Assembly (NCBI RefSeq): GCF_015207285.1
Contig: NZ_JADEXD010000040.1
Span: forward strand, 1-44,647
Length of the DNA: 44,647 bases
Reading direction: 5' to 3'
From: Tychonema sp. LEGE 07203
GTDB lineage: Bacteria > Cyanobacteriota > Cyanobacteriia > Cyanobacteriales > Microcoleaceae
This document shows, piece after piece, positions 8,221 to 17,403 of the stretch (position 1 is its first letter; every line of letters starts with the position of its first letter). The notes under the pieces are model-generated. The model saw only the letters and a list, made by a program, of their open reading frames with translations. It made no database searches and was not told the origin of the DNA. Made by a program: the position numbers and the translations under genes.

Positions 8221-8967
8221 ATGAGTCAAGGAATTTGCTTGGAAAAGTTGCCGGAGGATCTACAAAAAGAACTACTGCCTAAGCACATAGCAGTGATTAT
8301 GGATGGCAACGGGCGCTGGGCTAAGAATAAGGGGTTGCCGCGGATTGCCGGACACCGCCGGGGCGCTAGCGCCCTGAAGGAATTGTTGCGCTGCTGCAAA
8401 GATTGGGGGATTCTGGCTTTAACGGCCTATGCTTTTTCGACGGAGAATTGGGGGCGGCCGGTTGGGGAGGTGGATTTTTTGATGAGTTTGTTCGAGGGCA
8501 AGCTGCGACAAGAATTGCGGGAGATGGTGGACGAGGACGTGCAAATTCAATTTATGGGGAATTTGCAGGCTTTACCGAAGTCTTTGCAGGCCGAAATCGA
8601 GCGTTCTGTGACGGCAACGGAGCACAATCGGGGGATTTTGTTTCGGGTGGCGACGAATTATGGAGGCCGCCAGGAGATTGTACAGGCTTGTCGGGCGATC
8701 GCCACTCAGGTACAAGAAGGCAAGTTGCAGCCGGAAGAGATTGATGAGGTTTTATTTAAACGCTATTTGTATACTGCTGATGTTTGCGATCCGGATTTGC
8801 TGATCCGGACGAGTGGGGAAATGCGGTTGAGCAATTTTCTGCTGTGGCAAATGGCTTATTCGGAAATTTACATTACTAAGACGTTGTGGCCGGATTTTGA
8901 CCGATCGGAGTTTCACCGCGCTTTGTCTGATTACCAGCAGCGCAGCCGCCGATTTGGCAAAGTGTAA
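8221..8967 (+). CDS. uppS: Isoprenyl transferase (undecaprenyl diphosphate synthase family)
   Basis: The enzyme adds cis-isoprene units from IPP to make the C55 lipid carrier for peptidoglycan and other envelope polymers. The 248 residues carry all cis-prenyltransferase signatures: [10 protein letters not shown] with catalytic D28, [23 protein letters not shown], and near the C-terminus [18 protein letters not shown] followed by Y-x-E. Length is normal. A GGGAGAAACC sequence lies just before the ATG. It follows cdaA by 20 bases and converges with the DUF3143 gene, leaving only 14 bases between the stops. Confidence 0.96.
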   Translation: MSQGICLEKLPEDLQKELLPKHIAVIMDGNGRWAKNKGLPRIAGHRRGASALKELLRCCKDWGILALTAYAFSTENWGRPVGEVDFLMSLFEGKLRQELREMVDEDVQIQFMGNLQALPKSLQAEIERSVTATEHNRGILFRVATNYGGRQEIVQACRAIATQVQEGKLQPEEIDEVLFKRYLYTADVCDPDLLIRTSGEMRLSNFLLWQMAYSEIYITKTLWPDFDRSEFHRALSDYQQRSRRFGKV

Positions 8968-8981
8968 AATCTAAAATCAAA

Positions 8982-9254
8982 TTAGGGCCCGGAGAAAACG
9001 GCATCTTCGATGTCGTAACGCGAGAGAGAGTATTTAAAGGAGCGCTGAATGTCTTTACCGTCGGCCCCTGCGTCAATGTAGCGGACGGTGATTTGGTCGA
9101 TATCGAGGGAGAGTTCTGCTTTCCAGGTAGGTCGATCGATCTGCCAGCAGTGGAGTTCTCGCCTGTCTTGCTGGCAGCCGCGGCTTTTTAGCCACTGCTC
9201 GATTTCTGGCAGCGGATGGTTGTACAAAGGAGTATCAGCCGAAGGAAGAGTCAT
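8982..9254 (-). CDS. DUF3143 family protein
   Basis: This 90-residue protein has the pattern of the DUF3143 family, known mainly from cyanobacteria and plastid-bearing organisms: TPLYNHPLPEIEQWLKSRGC, then WxxxRPTWKAELSLD and a C-terminal FKYSLSRYDIEDA. Its function is unknown. It has no signal or membrane segment. It lies 49 bases downstream of a J-domain gene on the same strand, so the two may be cotranscribed. The family assignment is from memory of its sequence pattern. Confidence 0.8.
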   Translation of the reverse strand: MTLPSADTPLYNHPLPEIEQWLKSRGCQQDRRELHCWQIDRPTWKAELSLDIDQITVRYIDAGADGKDIQRSFKYSLSRYDIEDAVFSGP

Positions 9255-9303
9255 GGGATTTTAGATTGGGAGATTTTAGATTTTAGATTGGGGATTTGAG
9301 GGT

Positions 9304-9819
9304 TTAATTGCCGCGAATTAAGCCGATCGCGATCGCCAGTACCAAACATCCGATTAAAGTAGTTCCCATCATAAACAGGGCGAATATTTCTCCTGGGGAA
9401 AGAGGGCGATCCGTGGGGTCTAGATAAGCCGAGTTAGAAGTTTTTTCACGCGATCGAGAAACCGGAGTATTGAAGCCTGGGGGCGACTGAATCACGTTCG
9501 CGCGAGAGTAGCCTATTTTGAGGTCGTAGGCGAGGCGGCGTTCTGGGTTGCTGAGGGTGGCGTAGGCGTTGTTTAGCTGCTGAAATTTGGCGGTGGCGAC
9601 GGAGGGCGACAAGTTGGTGGTATCGGGATGGTAGAGTTTGCTCAGTTCCCGGTACGATCGCCGAATTTCGATCGCGCTGGCTGAAGGATGCAGCCCTAAC
9701 AAGCCGTAATGACTGGAACCCAAGGGGGTTTTGCCTGGTGTTTTCTGACTTTTGTTTTTCGCAGTTGCCTGGTTAGGATTCACCTCAGCGCCTCTAGGCT
9801 TGTTATGAATACTTTTCAA
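9304..9819 (-). CDS. Membrane-anchored J-domain protein
   Basis: The 171-residue protein has a J domain at about residues 38-102: HYGLLGLHPSASAIEIRRSY, then the HPD tripeptide in KLYHPDTTN, then the FQQLNNAYATLSNPERRLAYD helix (read in two parts). J domains stimulate the ATPase of DnaK. There is no zinc finger or substrate domain. After a polar linker, a single hydrophobic segment lies near the C-terminus (about 145-168, LFMMGTTLIGCLVLAIAIGL). It is thus a tail-anchored co-chaperone, probably bringing DnaK to a membrane. The start is a TTG at 9819; a GTG at 9783 with a GAGG before it is a good alternative. Confidence 0.88.
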   Translation of the reverse strand: MKSIHNKPRGAEVNPNQATAKNKSQKTPGKTPLGSSHYGLLGLHPSASAIEIRRSYRELSKLYHPDTTNLSPSVATAKFQQLNNAYATLSNPERRLAYDLKIGYSRANVIQSPPGFNTPVSRSREKTSNSAYLDPTDRPLSPGEIFALFMMGTTLIGCLVLAIAIGLIRGN

Positions 9820-9824
9820 TCATC

Positions 9825-10275
9825 TTAGCCTAAAGTTGGGGGTAGCGCCTGTGTCGATCGCAAATTCCGCACATCCTCCAGCGTCAGCCCTGTAGTTTCG
9901 CTGATGGTTTCATCATCGAGGCGTGAAAGTAACTGTCGGGCGATCGCCAACTTCTCCAATCGCATCCCTTGTTCTATGCCTTGTTCTATTCGCTGCATTG
10001 TACAAAACTCGCTTGCCCAAAGACTGGACGTTGAGCACTTGCATTTCAACGATCGCTAAAGTGCCGTCGTTGAGTTGGGCTTTCACATCCAGATAACTAT
10101 CTTTTAATCCTTCAAGTTTGGACGGTAGATTTGGGTAGATAATTTCTAAGTCTTCGATGGTGGGATTGCCTTCATAAATCAAGGCGTTGAGAAAGCTAAT
10201 TAAAATGTCTTTGCTTTCTGAGGAACCGAAGATTTTTTTGAAGGCGTAATCGGTTTTTGGGTTGATAAATATCAT
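9825..10275 (-). pseudogene. Rpn/PD-(D/E)XK family recombination-promoting nuclease, internally deleted
   Basis: The minus-strand frame starting at the ATG at 10275 reads MIFINPKTDYAFKKIFGSSE, then the expected N-terminal nuclease half with LDVKAQLNDG and IVEMQV. At about residue 90 (KRVLYNA) it stops matching. The family's central part is missing. The family C-terminus (GIEQGMRLEKLAIARQLLSR and LDDETISETTGLTLEDV) follows in a different frame, open from about 10049 to 9825. The locus spans about 150 codons against the usual 250-300. Deletion plus frameshift make it inactive. Such genes are numerous and unstable in filamentous cyanobacteria. Confidence 0.85.
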
Positions 10276-10336
10276 GGCTGTAATATTTAGGTTTTTGGTT
10301 ATTAGTTTTGTGACGGAGTAGGGGATTTGAGAGCAG

Positions 10337-11920
10337 TCAAACTGCTGATTTTGTTTCAGGCAAAGACTTGACATTTTCCGGTAAATGTGCGTTGACGATC
10401 GCCAATTCTGACTCTTCGCTGCTCTGTTCGCCGTCAATGGGAAGCTGGCAAGAAATTAGTTCTGTGACAATCCGATCGCCCAGAACGTCTTCCCAATCCT
10501 GCAACTGTTCTCTGGCTGCGATCGGGGAATTGACAGCGACATCTACGCCCATTTGGTGCAGGTTAAGGCTGTGAGTGGTCGATCGGCGATTGACAAACTC
10601 CACCAACCAAACGCTCAAGCCGACTGCTGCCATCAAAGGCAAAACAATGCGGTAATCGCGGGTTAATTCAAACATCAACAGGATGGCTGTCAGCGGTGCT
10701 TTGGCGCTGCCGGCAAGGATGGCGGCCATGCCCACCATTGCATAGGCAGCAGGGCCTGCAACTCGATCGCTCATTGCCGGCAACATTTCCAAAAAGATGC
10801 CGTAAGCCGAACCCAGACAAGCTCCCAAAAACATCGCCGGAGCGAATATCCCCCCCACTAAACCGCTGGCGAGGCTGATTGCTGTCACCGCTAATTTGAC
10901 AAATAGCAGCAACAACAGCAAAGGCAAGGAAAATTTCACATCTTGCAGCATGGCTTCAACTGTTTCGTAGCCTACGCCCAAAACTTGAGGAAATTGCAGG
11001 GCGACTAAACCGACAATCGCACCGCCGAGGATCGGATGAAACGGGCGGGGCAGTCTTCCGAGCCAACCAAATCCTCGGATTTTTCCTTGAAAACAGCGAT
11101 CGGTCAATTGAATTGCTTCTGTATAAGCTAGGGACACACAGCTCGCCAAAAGTCCCAATCCCATGTACAGCGGCAGTTCTAGGGGGCTGCGGACATCGTA
11201 GACAGGCAAAGCAAAGGCCGGCTGAGCACCCAAACAAATTTGAGCGATCAGCGCCGAAACGACGGCAGAGAGCAAGACAACGCTAACTGACGAAGTAGCG
11301 AAGGTGCTGCCGAGCACGACTTCTAGGGCAAAAAACACTCCGGCGATGGGAGAGTTAAACCCGGCGGATAAACCTGCTGCTGCTCCCGCGCCGAGGAGCA
11401 AGCGCTGCCGTTCTGGGGAGAGCTGCAAGACTTGAGCCAGCAGCATTCCGAAGTTGGCGCCGATTTCGACGCTGGGGGCTTCCGGGCCGAGGGATGCGCC
11501 GGTGCCTAGGGATACGGAGGCTGCCACCATTTTAGTGATGGGTTTGAGGGGGGAGAGTTCTTGCAGCCCGCGGGTGGCTGCAATTAACGATGACATATTC
11601 GGGCCAAAATCCCGAAACCGCCAGCGCATCAGCCCGATGATGACTCCGCCCAGGGTGGGAATGCAGGCTAGCGTCCAAGGGCCTTTCGAGGCGATCGCCC
11701 CCATGAAGTCTTCCAGCATCAGGCTGTGGATGAAGTGGATCAGATAGTGAAAGGTGACAACGCCTGCGCCCGTAACTCCCCCGATGACTAGGGAGAGGAC
11801 GAGCAAGAGTGTTTCGGGGCTAGGGTGCAGGCGGTTGAACAGCGGGCTGAGGCGGGAGGCTTCGGGAGTTTCTGCGGTTGGATCGGGTGGCGGCAGATCC
11901 GCAGGAGGGGTGACTCTCAT
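10337..11920 (-). CDS. ClC-family voltage-gated chloride channel / H+-coupled antiporter
   Basis: The 527-residue integral membrane protein has a ClC core of many helices. Key motifs are GASLGPEAPSVEIG (the family's G-x-E-G-P region; the gating glutamate is present but the next residue is Ala), GVFFALE, GLVGGIFAPAMFLGACLG (GxFxP filter) and AKAPLTAILLMFELTRDY. The C-terminal tail (about 430-527) is polar and lacks recognisable CBS domains. ClC proteins move chloride or nitrate across membranes, as channels or proton-coupled exchangers; which one cannot be decided here. It is single on the minus strand, with the Rpn remnant 61 bases downstream. Confidence 0.93.
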   Translation of the reverse strand: MRVTPPADLPPPDPTAETPEASRLSPLFNRLHPSPETLLLVLSLVIGGVTGAGVVTFHYLIHFIHSLMLEDFMGAIASKGPWTLACIPTLGGVIIGLMRWRFRDFGPNMSSLIAATRGLQELSPLKPITKMVAASVSLGTGASLGPEAPSVEIGANFGMLLAQVLQLSPERQRLLLGAGAAAGLSAGFNSPIAGVFFALEVVLGSTFATSSVSVVLLSAVVSALIAQICLGAQPAFALPVYDVRSPLELPLYMGLGLLASCVSLAYTEAIQLTDRCFQGKIRGFGWLGRLPRPFHPILGGAIVGLVALQFPQVLGVGYETVEAMLQDVKFSLPLLLLLLFVKLAVTAISLASGLVGGIFAPAMFLGACLGSAYGIFLEMLPAMSDRVAGPAAYAMVGMAAILAGSAKAPLTAILLMFELTRDYRIVLPLMAAVGLSVWLVEFVNRRSTTHSLNLHQMGVDVAVNSPIAAREQLQDWEDVLGDRIVTELISCQLPIDGEQSSEESELAIVNAHLPENVKSLPETKSAV

Positions 11921-12438
11921 TTAGGGGTTAATTCTTCTGTGAGAATTTAGATAAATATTACATTTTATTTCTTTTCTTAATTTTGAGTGATTTTAGGGGA
12001 ATTGACAAGCTATGCGATTTTAGATTGAAGAATTGAAGAATTGGGAATGAATGATGAATCTGGTGCTTGAGAGCGCGATCGTACAGTTATCTTATTTTTT
12101 TGAACTAATGTTAATTAATATCTATTTGAGAGCAGATTTTTGAGGCTGGCGGCGGGGGTGGAATGACCGATTATGAGAGTCAGCGGATTCGAGGTGATTG
12201 TATACTCATTTACTTAAAATATTGAATGATTTTTGATTTGTTACCCTGATGAATCGGGGAGATTGAACTAATATCTCATCCTTTTTATCCACAACACAAA
12301 ATGAGTCCGCGACAGGGTTTCTAAATTTATACAAAAAAACGCAGATGTTGGCGGATTGACGGGGATGAACGCAGATGCAATTCCAGATATTTTTGATTTT
12401 TGTAAGATGTTTTTTGGATTAGAATCTAAAATCTAAAA
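11921..12438. other. Intergenic region, no gene seen
   Basis: About 520 bases between the ClC gene and the lipoprotein gene, mostly AT-rich and stop-dense in all frames. It includes one copy of the dispersed CGCAGATG/AACGCAGATG repeat (about 12340-12375). The ATCTAAAATCTAAAATC direct repeat precedes the lipoprotein stop. The upstream promoter of the ClC gene should lie in its left part. Nothing else recognised. Confidence 0.5.
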
Positions 12439-13887
12439 TCACTTGATTGGTTGTTTGTCGGGCGGAATTCTTGGTGTGGGTTTGGCGATCGACATTAGCG
12501 GATCGCCGATGGTGGCAACTTTCCAGGGAGGGGATTCTAGCTGGCGCGCTGCGATTAAAAAGGGCGCTCCTCGTTTCAGGCGATCGACCATTATCTTAGG
12601 TGGAATAAATGCCGATAACAAAGGTTCATTTACACTACCAACATAGGCATAAGCGCCATTTTCTAACCACCTGCCGGCAACAGTATTTGGATTGTCTGGA
12701 TCTGATGCTGACCAACTGTGAATCATGTGGATTGCTGCGGGAAATTGAAGTTTTGGTATATCATCAACTGCAGCATCGCCGTTACCGACTTGAAATGATT
12801 TTGGATAGCCTTTGGAATTCATCAATATTAAGTCAAAGGCCCACGGTATTGATGCTAAAGTCCGCCACCTTTCCAGGCTGGATTCTGGTTGCTGCACTAA
12901 TTCGACATTAATGCCTAGAGTTTTTAGTCCGCTAGCTGCTTCCTCCATTTCATATTTTCCCCAATTTCCTTCTTTTGGGTAGCTGTCATAAAGCATCGCG
13001 GTTTGGCTGTCTAGAAATATGGCTGACATGGCTTGATAGATCGATCGTACTTCGGAGCCGTAAATCCAGCCAGCCGCGGCCCACCGTTCGCCGTTGGGAT
13101 GCCTTCCCAAACCGTCGGTAACAGCCCATTGTTCGTCTTTATTTTTGGGGGATTGATATTTTACTGCTAGTTGGCGTACAATGGTGATTGTGTCGATCGG
13201 ATCTCCGAGTTGAGAGTAAAAATATCCAGTGGATTCGACGGCTTTTGTAACCGCTGCTTGCAGATTTTTCCACTGTGCGTCATTCAGGTTATCGTTGGGT
13301 TTTCCGAAGTTACCTTCGAGAAATACTAAAGGTTCACCGCGGGCTGCTGCTAAGGCAACTGCTGCTGAGCGTGCGGGGTCATTTTCTGATGTGATTACTA
13401 CTCCTGGTGGCTCCCAGCCCAGCTCAGTCCATTTTGCTTTTAAGGTTTGAGTATCCGTGGCATTCCAGGCTGCTGCTGCGCTGGTGAGCATTAATTCTTG
13501 GAGTTTTTGACTTTTTGGGAGTTGCTGTTTGATGCTTGGCAAACGGACGATTTCTTCGGGTTGGAAGCGCTGCAAAAACATCGGCGCATACTTTTTATCT
13601 TCGATGAGAATGGGCCAGTTTCCTTTGAGATTCCACTTTTGGATTGCTGCTAAGAATGTGGCTTCGTCTGGTACTAAAACTATGCGATTAACTGTTGGGA
13701 TGTTTTCGCGGAGGATGTTGACTCGGAGGCCTGTTTGTACTGGCCAGGGTTCTTGTTTGGCTGAGTCGGGAAGTTTAAAGGATTTTGTTGCTGCAATAAA
13801 AAAGCTACATCCATTAATTGTTGTTGACAAGCATATAAATAGGATTAATGCTAGCAGTTTAATGTTTGTGTTTTTGTGAAATTTCAT
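12439..13887 (-). CDS. Lipoprotein of unknown function, C25-peptidase-like pattern
   Basis: The 482-residue protein begins with a basic N-terminus, a hydrophobic stretch LLALILFICLSTTI and a lipobox-like ING-C (C27), so it is probably exported and lipid-anchored. I do not firmly recognise the family. The C-terminal third (AIHMIHSWSASDPDNP, then GAYAYVGSVNEPLLSAFIPP, then IGDPLMS) follows the layout of gingipain/C25-like and TIGR03790-type proteins, where a His and a later GDPLY motif flank the site. A catalytic Cys is not evident, so it may be an inactive relative. It is single on the minus strand, just downstream of a dispersed CGCAGAT repeat. Confidence 0.65.
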   Translation of the reverse strand: MKFHKNTNIKLLALILFICLSTTINGCSFFIAATKSFKLPDSAKQEPWPVQTGLRVNILRENIPTVNRIVLVPDEATFLAAIQKWNLKGNWPILIEDKKYAPMFLQRFQPEEIVRLPSIKQQLPKSQKLQELMLTSAAAAWNATDTQTLKAKWTELGWEPPGVVITSENDPARSAAVALAAARGEPLVFLEGNFGKPNDNLNDAQWKNLQAAVTKAVESTGYFYSQLGDPIDTITIVRQLAVKYQSPKNKDEQWAVTDGLGRHPNGERWAAAGWIYGSEVRSIYQAMSAIFLDSQTAMLYDSYPKEGNWGKYEMEEAASGLKTLGINVELVQQPESSLERWRTLASIPWAFDLILMNSKGYPKSFQVGNGDAAVDDIPKLQFPAAIHMIHSWSASDPDNPNTVAGRWLENGAYAYVGSVNEPLLSAFIPPKIMVDRLKRGAPFLIAARQLESPPWKVATIGDPLMSIAKPTPRIPPDKQPIK

Positions 13888-13947
13888 TTTTTTTACCGCA
13901 GATTGAAGCGGATTTACGCGGATTTACGCAGATGCAGATGGGTTCTG

Positions 13948-14463
13948 TTAATAAATGCCCGGAATTAGTTTTTTGACTCGCTGCTGGTATTCTGAATAGT
14001 CGGGATATTTTTCACTCAACCAAGTTTCTTCGCGGTTGGCTTTGATATCAAAAAATATGAGGAAAATTGCGGTGGCTATTAAATGAGATAAGCTGATTTG
14101 AAAAATTGTCCAGCCGAAAGCTGCTAAAATTAAACCGCTATATAATGGATGTCGCACTATGCTGTAAATTCCTGTTTGGACTAATTCTCCGTTTTCTATG
14201 GGATAGGGTAAAGGTGTGAGGTTTTTTCCTAAGTCTATCAATCCTTTGACGATTAAAATTAGTGAACCCAAGCCGAGCATAGCTGCCAGAAACCAGGTAA
14301 CATAAATTAATTGAGTTGATTGTATTTTGAATCCCGGCAGTTGATAAACTGGTAAAATGGCAAATCCTGCTAGCAATGCGCCTTGCAGCAAAACTAAGTA
14401 TTCGCCGCGGCTGTTGTTGCGCCAGCCTTCGCGCGTGAAACCCCAGTCAGTTAAAATTTTCAT
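13948..14463 (-). CDS. Isoprenylcysteine carboxyl methyltransferase-like membrane methyltransferase
   Basis: The 171-residue protein has four or five hydrophobic helices and the ICMT/PEMT C-terminal signature: LVQTGIYSIVRHPLYSGLIL (about residues 95-114), followed by EETWLSEKYPDYSEYQ and a short basic tail. From family knowledge the RHPxY and E-E-x-L...Y-x-x-Y motifs bind S-adenosylmethionine. Bacterial members methylate small lipophilic compounds or lipids; substrates are mostly unknown. The 5' side is a long block of AGTCATT heptamer repeats, which separates it from the aldo/keto reductase gene on the same strand. Confidence 0.82.
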   Translation of the reverse strand: MKILTDWGFTREGWRNNSRGEYLVLLQGALLAGFAILPVYQLPGFKIQSTQLIYVTWFLAAMLGLGSLILIVKGLIDLGKNLTPLPYPIENGELVQTGIYSIVRHPLYSGLILAAFGWTIFQISLSHLIATAIFLIFFDIKANREETWLSEKYPDYSEYQQRVKKLIPGIY

Positions 14464-14847
14464 AGTTGAAGTCCTTAGTCATTAGTCATTAGTCATTAGT
14501 CATTAGTCATTAGTCATTAGTTATTGGTTGTTGGTTGTTGGTTATTTGTTGTTTGTTATTGGTTATTGGTAACAACTGACAACTGACAACTGACAACGTC
14601 ATCAGGAAGAAGGAAGAAGTCCGAGGGAAGTAAGCTGTTGCGGCATTTAAACTGTATGTCAAAAAACAATCTTCACAATGCGTGGGGAGTAGGGGTTGGG
14701 CACGAGAGCCCGCCCTGAATATGCAATCAAAATGCGCTACAGCTTAAAACCCAACCTACGGCGAAAAGTCAACAGTCAACAATTAACAATTAACAGTCAA
14801 CAGTCAACAATTAACAATTAACAATTAACAGTCAACAATTAACAAAT
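14464..14847. repeat. Intergenic block of heptanucleotide tandem repeats
   Basis: The spacer is dominated by short tandem repeats: about six AGTCATT units (14476-14520), then TTGGTTG/TTATTGG units to about 14568, ACTGACA units (14573-14595), and AGTCAAC/AATTAAC units at 14766-14845. Between them (14600-14765) lies a unique stretch with CACGAGAGCCCGCCCT. Such heptamer repeats are typical of filamentous cyanobacterial spacers and likely arise by slippage. No gene seen. Confidence 0.85.
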
Positions 14848-15807
14848 TCATTCTAGCCAAGGACGTGTCATTAGTTCTAGTTGGTTTACTTCATCTTGGC
14901 TTAAAGTCCAGCCTAATGCGCCTGCGTTTTCTTCGGCTTGTTTTGCGGTTTTAGCGCCGGGAATGGGGATGACTCCGTTTTGGGCTATTAACCAGTTTAG
15001 GGCTACTTGGGCCGGCGTGCGAGATCGCTTTTTGCCCATTTTCCGCAGGGTGGACATGACTAATTCGATTTTTTCGATGCCGTTTTTGCTGAAGCGGGAG
15101 TCGAATTTACGGGCTCCGGCTGGTTGTTCTTGGGCGGTATATTTACCTGTCAGTAATCCTTGGGCTAAGGGGCTGTAGGCTAAAATTGTTACTCCCAATT
15201 CCGAGGCGGTACTGACAATTTTTTGTTTTTCTACTTGCCGCGATAGCAATGAGTAACGGACTTGATTTGTTGCTAGGGGTACGCCTCTTGCTGCGAGTAT
15301 TTTGTGGGCTTCTCGCATCTGCTCTTCTGAATAGTTGCTGACTCCTACTGCTTGAATTCTGCCTTTTTTTACTTCGTCGGCTAAGGCGTTCATTAGGGTT
15401 TCTTGACTCAGTAAAAAAGTGAAGGGCCAGTGGACTTGGTAGAGGGTTATTTGTTCTACTTGCAAGCGTTTTAAGCTGGCACTCAAAGCGTCGGAAACTG
15501 ATTTTCCGGTAATCCGCCAAGGTACGGGGCCGAATTTGGTGGCTATTTGCACGGGTTGGCTGGTTTTTTTGATAAACTGCCCCAGCAATTCTTCTGACAA
15601 GCCGTTACCGTAGACTTCGGCTGTGTCGAAAAAGTTGACTCCTGCGTCTAGGGCTGTTTTGAATGCTGCTTCTACTTCGGCGGCGCCGTAGTTGCTGCCG
15701 TAGTTCCAAAATAGTTTGTCGCCCCACGCCCAAGTTCCGACGCACAGGGGAATGACGGCTGGGCCGTTTTGTCCTAGGGTAATGGTTGTCACGGTTGGTA
15801 AATCCAC
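14848..15807 (-). CDS. Aldo/keto reductase
   Basis: The 319-residue protein is a TIM-barrel NADPH-dependent oxidoreductase. The catalytic tetrad can be traced: D in FFDTAEVYGNG with the following Tyr, Lys in IATKFGP and His in YQVHWPF. The cofactor segment near the C-terminus includes IPIPGAKTAKQAEENAGALG. It reduces aldehydes or ketones of unknown identity; the family is broad. Its closest known groups are the plant/cyanobacterial AKRs related to pyridoxal reductase. It starts at a GTG. Divergent from the PucC-type transporter with a gap of about 90 bases. Confidence 0.9.
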   Translation of the reverse strand: MDLPTVTTITLGQNGPAVIPLCVGTWAWGDKLFWNYGSNYGAAEVEAAFKTALDAGVNFFDTAEVYGNGLSEELLGQFIKKTSQPVQIATKFGPVPWRITGKSVSDALSASLKRLQVEQITLYQVHWPFTFLLSQETLMNALADEVKKGRIQAVGVSNYSEEQMREAHKILAARGVPLATNQVRYSLLSRQVEKQKIVSTASELGVTILAYSPLAQGLLTGKYTAQEQPAGARKFDSRFSKNGIEKIELVMSTLRKMGKKRSRTPAQVALNWLIAQNGVIPIPGAKTAKQAEENAGALGWTLSQDEVNQLELMTRPWLE

Positions 15808-15897
15808 AATTCTTTATTGTCTATTATTTTTATACGAATAATCGCATTTGAGCTTCGGGCTTTGGGAGGAAAGGCGGCTGTATCTCAGTTACTATAA

Positions 15898-17361
15898 ATG
15901 AGTCATGCTGTATTTATTTTAATAGTTATGTCGATCGACCGTTTGCCAGATTCTAGATTAACAGATCCCGCAACTGCTGCTATCAAGAGAGTTACCCTCG
16001 TGACTATGTTCCGGCTGGGTTTGTTTCAGATGGGGCTGGGCATGATGTCGATTTTGACGCTGGGGGTGCTCAATCGCGTGATGATTAAGGAGTTGGCGAT
16101 TCCGGCTACTGTGGTGGCTGGTACGCTGGCGATGCACCAGTTTGTCGCCCCGGCTAGGGTGTGGTTCGGGCAAATGTCTGATGCTAAGCCTTTGTTCGGG
16201 CATCACCGCACGGGTTACGTGTGGCTGGGAGGGCTGTTGTTTGTAATTTCGGCTTTTTTGGCGGTGCAGGTGATGTGGCGCTTGGGCGAGAGTTTGGAGG
16301 CTGTGGGATGGACGACTCCGACTTACGGTTGGGTGGGTTTGTTGGGTTTGGTTTTTGCGGTTTACGGTATCGCGATTTGTTCGAGTTCGACTCCTTTTGC
16401 TGCTTTGTTGGTGGATGTTTCGGATGAGGAAGACCGATCGAAGTTGATTGGTGTTGTGTGGTCGATGCTGATGGTTGGTATCATTATCGGGGCGATTGTC
16501 AGCAGCGGTTTGCTGAAGCAAATTGATGGGGATGTGCCGCGGGAAGTGTTGCAGGCTTCGATTAATGGTTTGTTTGTGAAAGTGCCGGCGGTGGTTTTGC
16601 TGTTGCTGGGGATTGCAACTTTTGGGGTTGAAAAAAAGTATTCGCGGTACAAAGTGCGATCGTCCGCAGTGAATCGAGAAGATAAAATTACTCTGGGAAG
16701 TGCGCTGCGGATTTTGACTGCCAGCCGCCAAACCGGTTTGTTTTTTACTTTCCTGCTGATTATGACAATTTGTTTGTTCATGCAGGATGCGGTTTTGGAA
16801 CCTTACGGCGGGGAAATTTTTAAGATGCCGATTTCGGAAACTACGCGGTTGAATGCTATTTACGGTACTGGCGTGCTTTTTGGTTTGAGTGCTACTGGTT
16901 TTTTAATTGTGCCGCGCATCGGCAAGCAAAATACGATTAGGTTGGGTTGTTTGTCGGTGGCTGCTTGTTTTTGTTTGATTATTTTATCGGGATTTACTGG
17001 CAATCCAATTGTGTTTAAGTCGGCTTTGATGTTCTTCGGTTTAGCTTCAGGAATTACGACGACTGGTGCGCTGAGTTTGATGTTGGATTTGACTGCTGCT
17101 GAAACGGCGGGGACTTTCATTGGCGCTTGGGGTTTGTCGCAGGCGATGGCGCGGGGTGTGGCGACGGTTAGCGGCGGTGCTATTTTGGATTTTGGCAGGA
17201 GTTTGTTTGGGGTGCCGATGTTGGCTTACGGGTTGGTTTTTGCTGTGCCGGCTGCGGGTATGATTCTGGCTGTTTGGCTGTTGGGTAGGGTGGATGTTGC
17301 CGAGTTTCAGGATAATGCTAAAAGTGCGATCGCCACTATTCTTGAAAATGAATTAGACTGA
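15898..17361 (+). CDS. PucC/BCH2-type MFS transporter (pigment-related)
   Basis: The 487-residue protein has about 12 membrane helices. Its PucC-family signatures are MFRLGLFQMGLGMMSILTLG, NRVMIKELAIPA, APARVWFGQMSDAKPLFGHH and RTGYVWLGG. In purple bacteria PucC and LhaA assist assembly of light-harvesting complexes or deliver bacteriochlorophyll. Cyanobacterial relatives are thought to handle chlorophyll or related pigments in the thylakoid; that role here is inference. An ATG at 15928 (MSIDRLPDS) is an alternative start. The stop is followed by CAGTTGG repeats and the long AACCAAC array. Codons are biased to GTG/TTG-rich strands, which creates a long but spurious antisense frame. Confidence 0.9.
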   Translation: MSHAVFILIVMSIDRLPDSRLTDPATAAIKRVTLVTMFRLGLFQMGLGMMSILTLGVLNRVMIKELAIPATVVAGTLAMHQFVAPARVWFGQMSDAKPLFGHHRTGYVWLGGLLFVISAFLAVQVMWRLGESLEAVGWTTPTYGWVGLLGLVFAVYGIAICSSSTPFAALLVDVSDEEDRSKLIGVVWSMLMVGIIIGAIVSSGLLKQIDGDVPREVLQASINGLFVKVPAVVLLLLGIATFGVEKKYSRYKVRSSAVNREDKITLGSALRILTASRQTGLFFTFLLIMTICLFMQDAVLEPYGGEIFKMPISETTRLNAIYGTGVLFGLSATGFLIVPRIGKQNTIRLGCLSVAACFCLIILSGFTGNPIVFKSALMFFGLASGITTTGALSLMLDLTAAETAGTFIGAWGLSQAMARGVATVSGGAILDFGRSLFGVPMLAYGLVFAVPAAGMILAVWLLGRVDVAEFQDNAKSAIATILENELD

Positions 17362-17403
17362 TATTTTGTCAGTTGGCAGTTGGCAGTTGCCCGTTGTTAG
17401 TTT

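Noticed and set aside
9913..10437. Intact 174-residue gene at the Rpn locus
   Set aside because: The upstream part before the ATG at 10275 overlaps the ClC gene end and has no family match; the C-terminal residues are frame-shifted, so it is a remnant.
15958..16731. Long minus-strand frame of 257 codons
   Set aside because: It lies fully inside the PucC-type gene, is rich in His/Gln/Asn from antisense Leu/Val codons and has no family features.
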